Assembly (NCBI GenBank): GCA_934725015.1
Contig: CAKVAS010000015.1
Coordinates: 1 to 64,000 of the forward strand
DNA length: 64,000 bases
Source: an uncultured Bacteroidales bacterium
Lineage (GTDB): Bacteria; Bacteroidota; Bacteroidia; Bacteroidales; UBA932
Direction: 5' to 3'
Shown one piece after another: positions 15,705 through 24,020 of this stretch. Below the pieces are notes generated by a model. The model worked only from the letters and a program-made list of their open reading frames with translations. It did no database searches and was not told the DNA's origin. Each line of letters starts with the position of its first letter. The first letter of the stretch is position 1. The translations under genes and the position numbers were made by a program.

Positions 15705-17579
15705 TTATTTCAGTGGCAGAGCCATGCGGAAACCGGTGAAGTTGTAGGATGCGGCCTGTCCCATCGCGTCACGGGAATAAGTTATTCCTTCGCTCGGGAA
15801 TGAGAACCACATTCCGCCGCGGACAACCCTCGCATAACCGGCATCTCCAGTGTCCTCGGCATTTGAGTAACTTGAATTGCGAGGGTTGAGCGAACTTCCA
15901 TACGGATAGTACTCCGAATTATAATAGTCCGAACATATTTCGCCGACATTTCCGCTCATGTCATAGAGCCCGAGGTAGTTCGGCAGAAGCGTTGCAACAG
16001 GATGTGAACCTCCGTTAAGGCTTCCGGAGCCGGAAATCGCATTCGGATCCGTCCCATTGCCGACATATGCGCCGAGGCAGCAGCTGCCCTCGCTGTCGCA
16101 GTTCCTGCATGACCACATATATTTGTTGTAGTCAGCCTCGTAGTGGCAGCCGGCTATGAGCTCATTCGCCCAGTCGGAGTTCCACTCGCTTCCGACGGCC
16201 GCATATTCCCACTGAGCCTCGGTCGGGAGATACCAGCCGGAATCCTTTTCCGGGAAACCGCACTTCTTCTCCGCAATGTAGGCAGAGTAGGCATTGGCGC
16301 CGAGTCCCGTAACGCCAATCATCGGATAGTCCGCATAGCTGCCATCATGGGTAGTCTTTCCGTCGGCATTCAGAATCGGACCGCTCTTAGGGACCCAGTT
16401 CTGCGTAAAGCCGTCACCTTTGTCCTCAATCTGGCAGACTCCTTCAGAAATCCACGCGCCAATCTGGTATTCCCCCGGCTGACGACCGTTCAGGAAGTCG
16501 CAGAACTGCTGATTCGTCACCTCGGTGCGCCCGATCCAGAACGAATCCACGCGGTAGTCCTTCTCAACAATGGCCTTGTTGGCGGCGTCATCGTCAGAAG
16601 TAAAGATTCCGCAGATGTTCAGGGAGCCGCCGGGAACGAAGGCCATGCCGTCATACACCTTCTGGCGGGTCATAGAAGGCACCTCCGCAGTGTATGACTT
16701 AGCGGCCTCGAACTTAAGTCCCTTTCCCTTCTTCACAGAGTAGGTCACCGGAGTGCCGTCGGCCTTTTCGGCTGCCACATAGAAAGTTATGTCCGCCGTC
16801 GCGAGATTCACGGGAAGCATCATCGCATAAGCCGTCACCTTCTGGCCGGCCTCTACCTTCGAGTTCTTGAATCCGAGCGAGAACGAGCGCTTCGCCGTGC
16901 CCCAGCCCTTTGCGACCGGAGTCGCCGCCGTGAGATCGACCACTCCGGTGTCATAGAACTTGCTGAGCGAGGTGACCATTGTCAGGAACTTGACCGTGGC
17001 GGCCTCCGGCAGGGAGAACTCGAACGCCATCTTCACGGCGAGGTGTTGGAACGAAAGCTCGGCCTTGCCGTCGGAAAGCTTCACAGGAGAGGAAGCCATA
17101 TAGGCGAACTTGCCGAGATGAGCCTCCGCATTCGCTCCGAAACCGTCCTGAGTCTGGCCGTTGAAATAGAGCTTCGCGGCGGTCGGCACAATGTCGAAGC
17201 CGGTGTCATAAGGGTCGGTGGTGTAGGGATAGAGGACATAGATTTCGTCCGCAGCCTCCGCCCCGAGTTTCCCGGTGAATGAGCCGCTTGTCGTGCCGGC
17301 TCCGGAAGAGAGCCCGAACTTGGCGGGAGTCTTTGAAGAAGCCGTGAACACGCCAATTTCATCTGTTGCGCTCCACTTGGCCGAGTTGCCTGAAATGGAA
17401 GTCTTCGTATCCCCCGATGTTGAAGGATTTACGCCAGTCCCGTCCATTGACGGATAGGCGCCGAAAAGCGTGACCGTGTTCCCGTCGGCTGCGGGAGTCT
17501 CCGGTTCTGTCAGTTCCTTGCTGCACGCCGAGAACACCATCGCGGCGGCTGTCATAATGAAGATTATATTTCTTTTCAT
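15705..17579 (-). CDS. lipoprotein: fimbrillin-like domain fused to a SUMF1/FGE-type domain
   Basis: 624 residues. Signal peptide with lipobox MVFSAC. The first half (about 30-310) resembles fimbrillin-like (Mfa-like) adhesin subunits: TKTSISGNSAKWSATDEIGV, a conserved DEIYVLYPY strand and a KAELSFQHLAVKMAFEF segment. The second half (about 315-624) is a formylglycine-generating-enzyme-like fold: GMAFVPGG, WIGRTEVTNQQFCDFLNG, GWYLPTEAQWEYAAVGS, LYDMSGNVGEICSDYY and VVRGGMW...GFRMALPL. The final RGG segment lacks the usual active-site cysteine, so catalysis is doubtful. Third and last large gene of the lipoprotein operon, 38 bp after the BACON gene. Probably surface-exposed. Confidence 0.8.
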   Translation of the reverse strand: MKRNIIFIMTAAAMVFSACSKELTEPETPAADGNTVTLFGAYPSMDGTGVNPSTSGDTKTSISGNSAKWSATDEIGVFTASSKTPAKFGLSSGAGTTSGSFTGKLGAEAADEIYVLYPYTTDPYDTGFDIVPTAAKLYFNGQTQDGFGANAEAHLGKFAYMASSPVKLSDGKAELSFQHLAVKMAFEFSLPEAATVKFLTMVTSLSKFYDTGVVDLTAATPVAKGWGTAKRSFSLGFKNSKVEAGQKVTAYAMMLPVNLATADITFYVAAEKADGTPVTYSVKKGKGLKFEAAKSYTAEVPSMTRQKVYDGMAFVPGGSLNICGIFTSDDDAANKAIVEKDYRVDSFWIGRTEVTNQQFCDFLNGRQPGEYQIGAWISEGVCQIEDKGDGFTQNWVPKSGPILNADGKTTHDGSYADYPMIGVTGLGANAYSAYIAEKKCGFPEKDSGWYLPTEAQWEYAAVGSEWNSDWANELIAGCHYEADYNKYMWSCRNCDSEGSCCLGAYVGNGTDPNAISGSGSLNGGSHPVATLLPNYLGLYDMSGNVGEICSDYYNSEYYPYGSSLNPRNSSYSNAEDTGDAGYARVVRGGMWFSFPSEGITYSRDAMGQAASYNFTGFRMALPLK

Positions 17580-17617
17580 ATCGAATTGTCCTTTTTAACC
17601 GTTTATCCGTCTTGCCG

Positions 17618-19144
17618 TTACCAGCGGCCGCCATCTGTAAACTGTCCGAGGTTTCCGCCCGTCACTATGTCAATCAGCGGCTTTGCCGGGTCATCCGGGT
17701 CGGGTTTATCGGGATTGTCCGGATCGGGCTTATCAGGATCCGGCGTGTCCGGGTCTGTCGGATCGGTAGGGTCAGTGGTACCGCCTCCGACATTGGTCAG
17801 ATTGATTTTACCGGTGTATTTTCCGGAGACGGTGTGAGGAGTCGCCGGATTGTCATCCACGAAGCTGTAGCTTACGGTGCAGTCTCCGGTGCCGGCGCTG
17901 CCGGAGATTGTGACGGTGCCGGAAGTGAACGGAGCCATGCCGGCGAGCTGTGACTGGTTGTCAATCTTGGCCAGCGCGTAGTACCATCCTCCGCCGAGGC
18001 TTATGTTGCCGGAGTTGTCCTTTGAGAGGTAGCCCGGAATGGCCGTCCCCGGAACGAGCTCATCGAGATAGATTTCGTCAATTCCCTTTTCGATTACCTT
18101 GTAGGTCCCGTCGATGTTGCCGCTGTTCCAGGCAGTCTTGGCGACATTCAGCGTCAGGGTCATGTAGTCACACGGATTCTGGCCGGCGTCTCCCGTGAAA
18201 TTCAGCACAAGGGCATCTGAAGTGATGCCTTCCACGCCCCATGAGACGAAGGAGCCGGTCGCAGACACATAGGAGGTGGTTATGTTTTCCGTCAGGGTGG
18301 AGTTCCCGCCGACGGTGTCGTCGTAGAACTTCACCGGTCCGCTGTAAACGGCCTTCAGAGAGGTCTTGTCGAGGAATGTGAGCTCGATGTCAAACATATA
18401 GCTCTCTCCGGACTTCACGATTATGACCTTTCCTCCCACGGCGTCCTTTCGCGTCTGGGTGCCGTTTTCGTCCAGTTCATAGATATATGTCGGGCTGATT
18501 TCTCCTTCGGCATCGACGTTGAACGTGCCCTTCTTTGTCGGCGTGAGCTCGGAAGTCGGGGTGAAGGTTCCCTCGATTGAGAATGTGTCGAAGGTCGCCG
18601 CCGCCACGTTCATGTCTATGCGGATGGCAGTTCCCGGTCCCTTTGCCGTGCCTCCCGCGTCCAGGGTCATGTCGGTCATCTCGAAATAGACGTCGTCGAG
18701 CTTTCCGTCGGTGCCCCAGTAGTCGCCTGCATAGTAGCAGTTCACGGTCTTGAGTTTGACGGCGTCATCCGACGGAGCAGTTGCGGAAGCCTGCGTCACC
18801 GAAACCACGGCAGGCTTGACCCCTTCCGCAGCCACGGTAATCTTGGCCGTCCGGGGTTCATATTCCGTGTTAGCCTCGACGCTCACGATTACAGTTCCGA
18901 TGCCGCTTCCGATTGCAGGCGACATCTTCACCCAGTCCGCGTCCGCGGACACTCTCCATGCGAGTCCGGACGACGCGCTGATTTCCAGTTCCTCCGAGCC
19001 GCCCGTCATTTCAAAGGCGATGCTTTCCTTCGCGACTGAGAGAGTCTTATCGTCCCCAGCCGGCTTTATCGTCTTGTCGCAGCCGGTCACGGCCAAAGCC
19101 GTCGCCGCAACAAAAAACGAAATGAGTTTTGTTGTTGTTTTCAT
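17618..19144 (-). CDS. BACON-domain lipoprotein
   Basis: 508 residues. Lipobox ALAVTGC gives a lipid anchor. Residues about 35-115 form a BACON-type Ig-like domain (SASSGLAWRVSADADWVKMSP, then VSVEANTEYEPRTAKITV). The following 330 residues contain repeated strands with WGxxG and Gly/Thr-rich loops, including two related units each ending in DGTYKVIEKG-like turns; the family is not recognised. Near the C-terminus a Pro/Asp-rich repeat (TDPTDPTDPDTPDPDKPDP) acts as a linker before a final 25-residue tail. BACON domains are thought to bind mucin or glycans. It lies 22 bp after the fimbrillin-like gene in the same operon. Confidence 0.75.
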   Translation of the reverse strand: MKTTTKLISFFVAATALAVTGCDKTIKPAGDDKTLSVAKESIAFEMTGGSEELEISASSGLAWRVSADADWVKMSPAIGSGIGTVIVSVEANTEYEPRTAKITVAAEGVKPAVVSVTQASATAPSDDAVKLKTVNCYYAGDYWGTDGKLDDVYFEMTDMTLDAGGTAKGPGTAIRIDMNVAAATFDTFSIEGTFTPTSELTPTKKGTFNVDAEGEISPTYIYELDENGTQTRKDAVGGKVIIVKSGESYMFDIELTFLDKTSLKAVYSGPVKFYDDTVGGNSTLTENITTSYVSATGSFVSWGVEGITSDALVLNFTGDAGQNPCDYMTLTLNVAKTAWNSGNIDGTYKVIEKGIDEIYLDELVPGTAIPGYLSKDNSGNISLGGGWYYALAKIDNQSQLAGMAPFTSGTVTISGSAGTGDCTVSYSFVDDNPATPHTVSGKYTGKINLTNVGGGTTDPTDPTDPDTPDPDKPDPDNPDKPDPDDPAKPLIDIVTGGNLGQFTDGGRW

Positions 19145-19166
19145 GTATTTGATTTGTTGTTAAATG

Positions 19167-20539
19167 TCAGTTGTTGAACGGTACAATGTCCTCTTCTATA
19201 TTATTAACATCCGTGTACTTCGCATTATCATATTTTATCGGATATGTATTGCCCCAATAATCCTCGGTATCTCCAAGCCTCTGTCCAACACCAACGACAT
19301 CATTAGCATCGAATGGGAGTACTGAGAAAGTAAATTTCTGCGAAACAACACAATTATAATTAACTGTGCCATCAGAATTTAACGAGAACTTGTCATCATC
19401 TTCCCGCCCTACAATATATTTATCTGCTGAAAGCATTGAAGATGCCGTTGTTTTTTGTGAGGCTCCGACATAGGCATAGAAGCCGTCGGCATTATCACTC
19501 AGTTTTACGGTCAAAGTCACCTTGCACCCGTCTGGAACTTGAGTTCTTCCCACATTTGTCACCGTGATGGATGTAGGCATAGACCTTACCGCTTTTTCAT
19601 TGGACAGATTCAACGAAAAATCCTTCACTTCAGCCCTCGCGAACGTCTTGGGATTTTCAAATGGGAACACATAGGTCGCTTTGTCCGTTTTTACGGTCAC
19701 ATCCCCGGCAAACTGCCCCGGAATAATCGACAGGTAAATTGGAGAACTTAATTCTTTAGAAGTGATACCCGCCAAGGAGTACTGATAGAAAGAATATGAG
19801 AACTGAACACCCGCCGTTTGGCTGGTCCCCTCCAACGACGGGAGGCTGCCATCTAAGTTTAGAGAAGTAGGCTTAGGCTCAGAAATCTTTGACGATGACG
19901 AATGTAGTTCTATTGACTTGACCTTCTCATCGGAATAAATCCCCTTCGAGTCATACACATAAAAAGCGACTATAGAAGACAGTATGTGCATCTTGGCTTT
20001 AATGACATTTGAATCATAACTCGGAGAATATTCCGTGCCCGACACAGAAGATTTTACAGACACAGCATCGCTGATCATCGGGACATTGGTCGTTGTCACA
20101 GACCCGGCCTTGCTGCTCAATGTCTGAATTTCCGGAATGCGGAAGGAAAAAGATGATGCGCCGGATGCCTCATCTGAACATGGATAAAGGACAAGTGCGG
20201 CTTCTGAAGTGGAGAAATAAATAGACTTCGAAGAAAACTGGAAATTGGCATCCAACCCGTCAGAGCTTATCGTTGTTGCCGAATCGTCACTTTTGATTAT
20301 GCCATTATCGGGCAAGAACAGGCCTGCATAAGATTTGTCAGAAGAAGACCATTTAATAAGGTCTGTAGGATTTAAGGTTACTTTGGTTTCAGGTTGATTG
20401 ACTTGAGGAGCGGATGCCTCAACGGTCAGTACTGCCCCCCCCCCTGAACGGGTTCTGTGACCTTTTCGGTCTTGGTGCAGGCTGCGGTCGCGAGTACGGA
20501 GAGGCCTGCGATTATGGATAAATTGTTGATTTTTTTCAT
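19167..20539 (-). CDS. fimbrillin-like lipoprotein, frameshifted at a G10 tract
   Basis: The start ATG at 20539 opens a lipoprotein signal with lipobox VLATAAC (cysteine at residue 21). At the G10 tract (C 20435-20444 on the plus strand) the frame runs into TGA at 20426. The other frame, starting at GCA 20435 and continuing as VLTVEASAPQVN, codes the rest (about 420 residues) with DLIKWSSSDKSYA, ALVLYPCSDEASGASSF and an SPIYLSIIPGQFAGDVTV segment like fimbrillin-type surface subunits. One additional G would join the parts and give about 457 residues. Downstream genes and the small ORF at 20560 are in the same operon. Either a phase-variable OFF state or an assembly error. Confidence 0.7.
20435..20444. 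repeat. C10 homopolymer breaking the lipoprotein frame
   Basis: Ten C on the plus strand (G in the message) between residues 31 and 35 of the lipoprotein, just after the lipidated cysteine. Eleven or eight G restores the full frame. Confidence 0.85.
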
Positions 20540-20559
20540 TGTGAGTCCAGTTTTAAGCA

Positions 20560-20691
20560 TTAAGCAAATTCGTAATCAGAATCCCCTTGTTTGAGATCAA
20601 ATTGTTGTTGTTGCGATGATGCGGCAAAAACTGCCTCAAGACGCACCCGCTCCACTATGCACGACGGGCTTTCATAACAATCGCGTTTCAT
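20560..20691 (-). CDS. 43-residue leader ORF of the lipoprotein operon
   Basis: ATG at 20691, TAA at 20560-20562, 20 bp before the lipoprotein start. The product begins MKRDCYESPSCIVERVRLEA and continues with VFAASSQQQQFDL. It resembles the short Bacteroidales proteins with a (Y)-E-x-P...V...E...L-A-A-S pattern that often precede surface lipoprotein genes; this is a remembered pattern, without a named family. It could be a small secreted or peptide-precursor protein, or an upstream ORF affecting translation of the next gene. There is no signal peptide of normal type. Confidence 0.5.
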   Translation of the reverse strand: MKRDCYESPSCIVERVRLEAVFAASSQQQQFDLKQGDSDYEFA

Positions 20692-20856
20692 TGTTCTTAG
20701 ATTTAGTTAAACACTTACATATTTATCACCTCCGGGAGTCCTTGGACTTCCGTATTGATACAAACAAGCCTCATGTCGCAACAAAACATAAGCAACACAA
20801 GAGCAGAAGTTTTGATTATTAAGCAGGCTGTTGACTAATCTTATACTTTCCGACTA

Positions 20857-20886
20857 CAAATATAGGAAATAAACGCAACAATCCAA
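20857..20886 (-). promoter_or_regulatory. promoter of the lipoprotein operon
   Basis: On the minus strand TTG (20884-20886), 19 bp, TATATTTG (20857-20864). This gives a leader of about 160 nt before the 43-codon ORF. Apart from this box and the terminator at 20949, I see nothing in 20692-21087. Confidence 0.55.
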
Positions 20887-20948
20887 GAAAAATCGCGATT
20901 AAAATTTGTAAGAATCATGTGGCTATAATCCGTAAGGCATACGACAAA

Positions 20949-20987
20949 TAAGGCGGCTGAAAAGCCAAAGACTTGACAGCCACCTTA
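20949..20987 (-). terminator. terminator of the DUF6515 gene/operon
   Basis: On the minus strand TAAGGTGGCTG pairs with CAGCCGCCTTA (11 pairs, one G-T) around a 17-nt loop and is followed by TTTGTC. It ends the long operon running from about 31.1 kb to 21.1 kb. Confidence 0.7.
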
Positions 20988-21087
20988 TTGAGGAGATATT
21001 TCACGGCCAATCGCATTCCGTCTGGAACCTCAGACAAAAATGGGAACGGAGAGCCGGACGATTTTTTTCGGGAGCGTCCCTGCGGAA

Positions 21088-22695
21088 TCAATAGCGCTGG
21101 CCGAGAACTTCGAAGTAGGCCTTGCCGGAGACGACGGTAACGCGATAGACGGTGTTATCGACCTGATAGTACTCGCGGTCGTTGAAGGTGAGCAGGTCGT
21201 AGTCCTCGGGGAGGGAATCCACGAGAGCGCCGGCAGGAGGGATTATGACAACATACTGTCCGTTCACGGTCTGATAGAACACGCCGTCCTGATAGAAGTA
21301 GTCGGTTCCCGCCGCAGCATAGCTCTGGACGAGTCCCATCGCGTTTGCCAGCTGCCACGCCTCGTTGGAGCGAGTCGCCATGTACTGCGCCTGAGACGCG
21401 AGGGCGGCGTTCTGCTGTTCGAGCAGGGCGTTGTTGCGGGCAATCTGCGCGTTCTGTTCCGCGATGTAGGCATTGTTCGCGTTAATCTTGTCGTAGGTGT
21501 TGTTCAGCGTGTTGTAGTAGCTGATTCTCACTGACGTCCATGCGATGTCGGCTGCGACGGCCGCGGCTATGGAGGTTCCGAAAGGCGGACGGCAGACGAC
21601 GTAGCAGCCGTCAATCAGACGGTAATAGACATCGTTGTAGCAGTAGTAGCGTACGCCGTGCCAGTCGCGGTACCAGTAGCCTGCCGGGAGGGCGCGAACC
21701 CTGTAGCCGAAGCAGTGATCGTGGTGCGGGTCGTAGAAATGGTGAGGCGGACGGCGGTCGAAGTCGATGTAGTCGCGCTCACGCGGATGCTTAGGGCGGA
21801 AATCGTCGCGAGGCGGCTGCGGTTTCCCATGGCTGTCAGAGTGCGGCGGATTGTTCACGCCGCCATGGTTGCCGCCTTCCGGCCCGGTGGCATTCTGACC
21901 GTTCCCCGAAGGTGTCGGACGGTCGGATGTCGGCCTGTCGTTGCGGACGGTGGTGGCAGGCTTCGTCACCGTAGCCTTGTCGGAATGCGACGACTTGTCG
22001 GACTGCTGTCCGTTGCCCCGGCTGTCGCTCGGGAGCGTGGTCACGCGCCTTCCAGTGGAAGTCGTGCGGTCAGAGGCAGGGGTCTGACGAGTTGTCGTTG
22101 TGGTCTTGCGCTGAGGGGTCGAAGCCGACTGACGGGTTGTCGCAGCAGGGGTCTTGCGGGTCGGAGTTGTGGTCTGGCCTGATGAAGTTGTAGTCCTGCG
22201 GGTCGTGGTCGTTGTCTGACGCTGAGGCGTTGCGGTTGTCTGACGGTTGGATGTTGTCGTCTGACGGGTCGTGGTGGAGGTACGGCGCTGTGAATCGCTG
22301 TTACGCACCTGAGCCGCCGGCGCTTTGCCTTCTGACGAGTTCCTGCGCGAAGACGACACGCCGCTTCTTGAAGATGAAGACGAGGTGCTTCTCGCCGATG
22401 ACGATGAACTCCTTGATGATGAAGATGAACTCCTTGATGATGAAGATGAACTCCTCGACGATGAGGACGAACTCCTTGACGAAGAGGATGAACTCCTTGA
22501 TGATGAAGATGAACTCCCCGATGATGAGGAGCCGCTCTTCGACGACGAGGATGAAGTTGCACCGCTCCGCGTCGATGAGGAAGTCTGCCGCGAGGATGAC
22601 GACGTGCGGCGGGTCTGAGCATATCCGTCTGTCTGGAATGCCGCCAGCGCTATCAGCATTGCCGCGGCCGCTGCCTTACAATATGATGTTTTCAT
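21088..22695 (-). CDS. Ser/Thr-rich secreted protein with DUF6515-like C-terminal domain
   Basis: About 535 residues; ATG at 22695 preferred over a GTG two codons earlier. After a signal peptide (cleavage near GYAQ) comes a 90-residue Ser/Arg low-complexity region made of RSSSSSS heptads, then about 170 residues rich in Thr, Gln, Arg and Pro. The C-terminal half is ordered: GYWYRDWHGVRYYCYNDVYY, YVVCRPPFGTSI, a predicted coiled coil (NNAYIAEQNAQIARNNALLE) and a final YYQVDNTVYRV strand. The GVRYYCYNDVYYR...VVxPPxG pattern is that of DUF6515. Last gene of the muropeptide operon, 11 bp after namZ. Function unknown, probably at the envelope. Confidence 0.65.
   Translation of the reverse strand: MKTSYCKAAAAAMLIALAAFQTDGYAQTRRTSSSSRQTSSSTRSGATSSSSSKSGSSSSGSSSSSSRSSSSSSRSSSSSSRSSSSSSRSSSSSSRSSSSSARSTSSSSSRSGVSSSRRNSSEGKAPAAQVRNSDSQRRTSTTTRQTTTSNRQTTATPQRQTTTTTRRTTTSSGQTTTPTRKTPAATTRQSASTPQRKTTTTTRQTPASDRTTSTGRRVTTLPSDSRGNGQQSDKSSHSDKATVTKPATTVRNDRPTSDRPTPSGNGQNATGPEGGNHGGVNNPPHSDSHGKPQPPRDDFRPKHPRERDYIDFDRRPPHHFYDPHHDHCFGYRVRALPAGYWYRDWHGVRYYCYNDVYYRLIDGCYVVCRPPFGTSIAAAVAADIAWTSVRISYYNTLNNTYDKINANNAYIAEQNAQIARNNALLEQQNAALASQAQYMATRSNEAWQLANAMGLVQSYAAAGTDYFYQDGVFYQTVNGQYVVIIPPAGALVDSLPEDYDLLTFNDREYYQVDNTVYRVTVVSGKAYFEVLGQRY
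22409..22513 (-). repeat. 21-bp tandem repeat coding RSSSSSS
   Basis: Five 21-bp units, near-identical (CTCCTTGATGATGAAGATGA plus one base), lie in frame in the Ser-rich part of the DUF6515 gene. Units differ mainly at synonymous positions. Flanking partial copies extend the array on both sides. Confidence 0.75.
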
Positions 22696-22706
22696 AGCCA
22701 CAGATT

Positions 22707-24020
22707 TTAATTTTTATAAATCCAATATTTTTTTGACATTTCACGGAATTTCGCCGCGTCGCCACGCCAATAATCAGCGATGTCATTGAAATCGTAGCGC
22801 TTGCCGAAGGCCTTTCTGACATAATCCGTGCCGCACACCTTGTCGAAGGAGCCCACTGAAGTCGCGGTCTCGAACGGTCTGTGGGACGGATAGAGTTTCG
22901 CAAGCGCTTGAAGGACACGGAACTGCACCTCGGTCAGGGACGCCCTTTCGTAGTCCGTGAAGAAGTACTGCACTCCCCTGACAACCTTGCCGGCCTGAGA
23001 ACCGGAGAACGGCTTATAGACGATTGTGCGGAACGCCACCCCGGGGAGGCCGTAGCCGTCGAGTTCATTCTTCAGCGCCACAGGATCGATCCACTGGGCG
23101 GCAAAGACATGGAACGGGAGGGTGTAGCCCACGCCTATCTGAATGTAGCCCGCAAGGTCGCCGGCGATTCCGGCCGAGGCGTAGTACTGCGGCGTGTCAC
23201 AGGTGGGGATGTTCGGAGAGGGCAGAATCCACGGAAGACGGGTCTCGGAGTAGAGCATATCCCTGCGCCAGCCCTCCATCGGAACCACAGTCAGTCGGCA
23301 GTGCGCTGGCTTCTGCTTTCCCTGCTGCCCCCGGTTGAGATTTTCACCGTTCAGCATCATCGCGAGCTCCCCTACGGTGAGTCCGTATATATAAGGTATC
23401 TTGTACTGGCCGACAAAGGAATGAAATCCGTCCCGGACCAGCGGACCCTCGACCTTCAGGCCGCCGAGCGGATTGGGACGGTCAAGCACCACGACCTCTA
23501 TCCCGGCCTCCCCGCAGGCCTCCATGACCAGTCCGAGAGTGCTTATGTAGGTGTAGGAGCGGACTCCAACGTCCTGAATGTCATAGACCATGACGTCGAT
23601 GCCCTGAAGCATCTCCGGAGTCGGCTTGCGGGTGGAGCCGTAGAGGGAATAGACCGGCAGTCCTGTGGTCGGGTCCTCTTCGCTCACGACCTTGTCGCCG
23701 GCATACTTGTCGCCCCTAACGCCATGTTCAGGGCCGTAGAGCGCGACCAGTTCCACGCCTTCCGCACCGAAGAGGATGTCAATCGTGGAGTTAAGCCGGC
23801 TATCTACTCCGCTCGGATTGGTGACGAGCCCCACGCGCTTTCCCCGGAGCAGGTCGAACCCCCTGTCACGAAGCACCTCGATGCCTGTCCGCACCAGAGG
23901 AGCGTGCGCGTTCCCATTATTTTCCGTGCCTTTGCCACAAGGCTTCTGCCCCATAAGAGAGAAGGGGGCGAACAAAGCGAAGGCGGCCATGAGCAGCGAA
24001 TATATCCTATTTCTTTCCAT
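22707..24020 (-). CDS. namZ: exo-beta-N-acetylmuramidase NamZ (DUF1343)
   Basis: 437 residues with an N-terminal signal. Typical segments: GKRVGLVTNPSGVD, LYGPEHGVRGDKYAGD, YSLYGSTRKPTPEML, VYDIQDVGVRSYTYIST and VLDRPNPLGG. The family removes terminal MurNAc from peptidoglycan fragments (characterised in Bacillus subtilis and Tannerella forsythia). It overlaps the ampG-like gene by 14 bp, so muropeptide cleavage and import are coupled. Expected location is the periplasm. Confidence 0.9.
   Translation of the reverse strand: MERNRIYSLLMAAFALFAPFSLMGQKPCGKGTENNGNAHAPLVRTGIEVLRDRGFDLLRGKRVGLVTNPSGVDSRLNSTIDILFGAEGVELVALYGPEHGVRGDKYAGDKVVSEEDPTTGLPVYSLYGSTRKPTPEMLQGIDVMVYDIQDVGVRSYTYISTLGLVMEACGEAGIEVVVLDRPNPLGGLKVEGPLVRDGFHSFVGQYKIPYIYGLTVGELAMMLNGENLNRGQQGKQKPAHCRLTVVPMEGWRRDMLYSETRLPWILPSPNIPTCDTPQYYASAGIAGDLAGYIQIGVGYTLPFHVFAAQWIDPVALKNELDGYGLPGVAFRTIVYKPFSGSQAGKVVRGVQYFFTDYERASLTEVQFRVLQALAKLYPSHRPFETATSVGSFDKVCGTDYVRKAFGKRYDFNDIADYWRGDAAKFREMSKKYWIYKN

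Noticed and set aside
20616..20822. 68-codon plus-strand ORF in the gap before the DUF6515 gene
   Set aside because: No start context or conserved pattern; it overlaps the better-supported 43-codon minus-strand ORF.
22325..22618. Plus-strand ORF coding an Asp/Glu/Leu repeat protein
   Set aside because: It is the complement of the Ser-rich repeat of the DUF6515 gene; the repeat makes several frames open.
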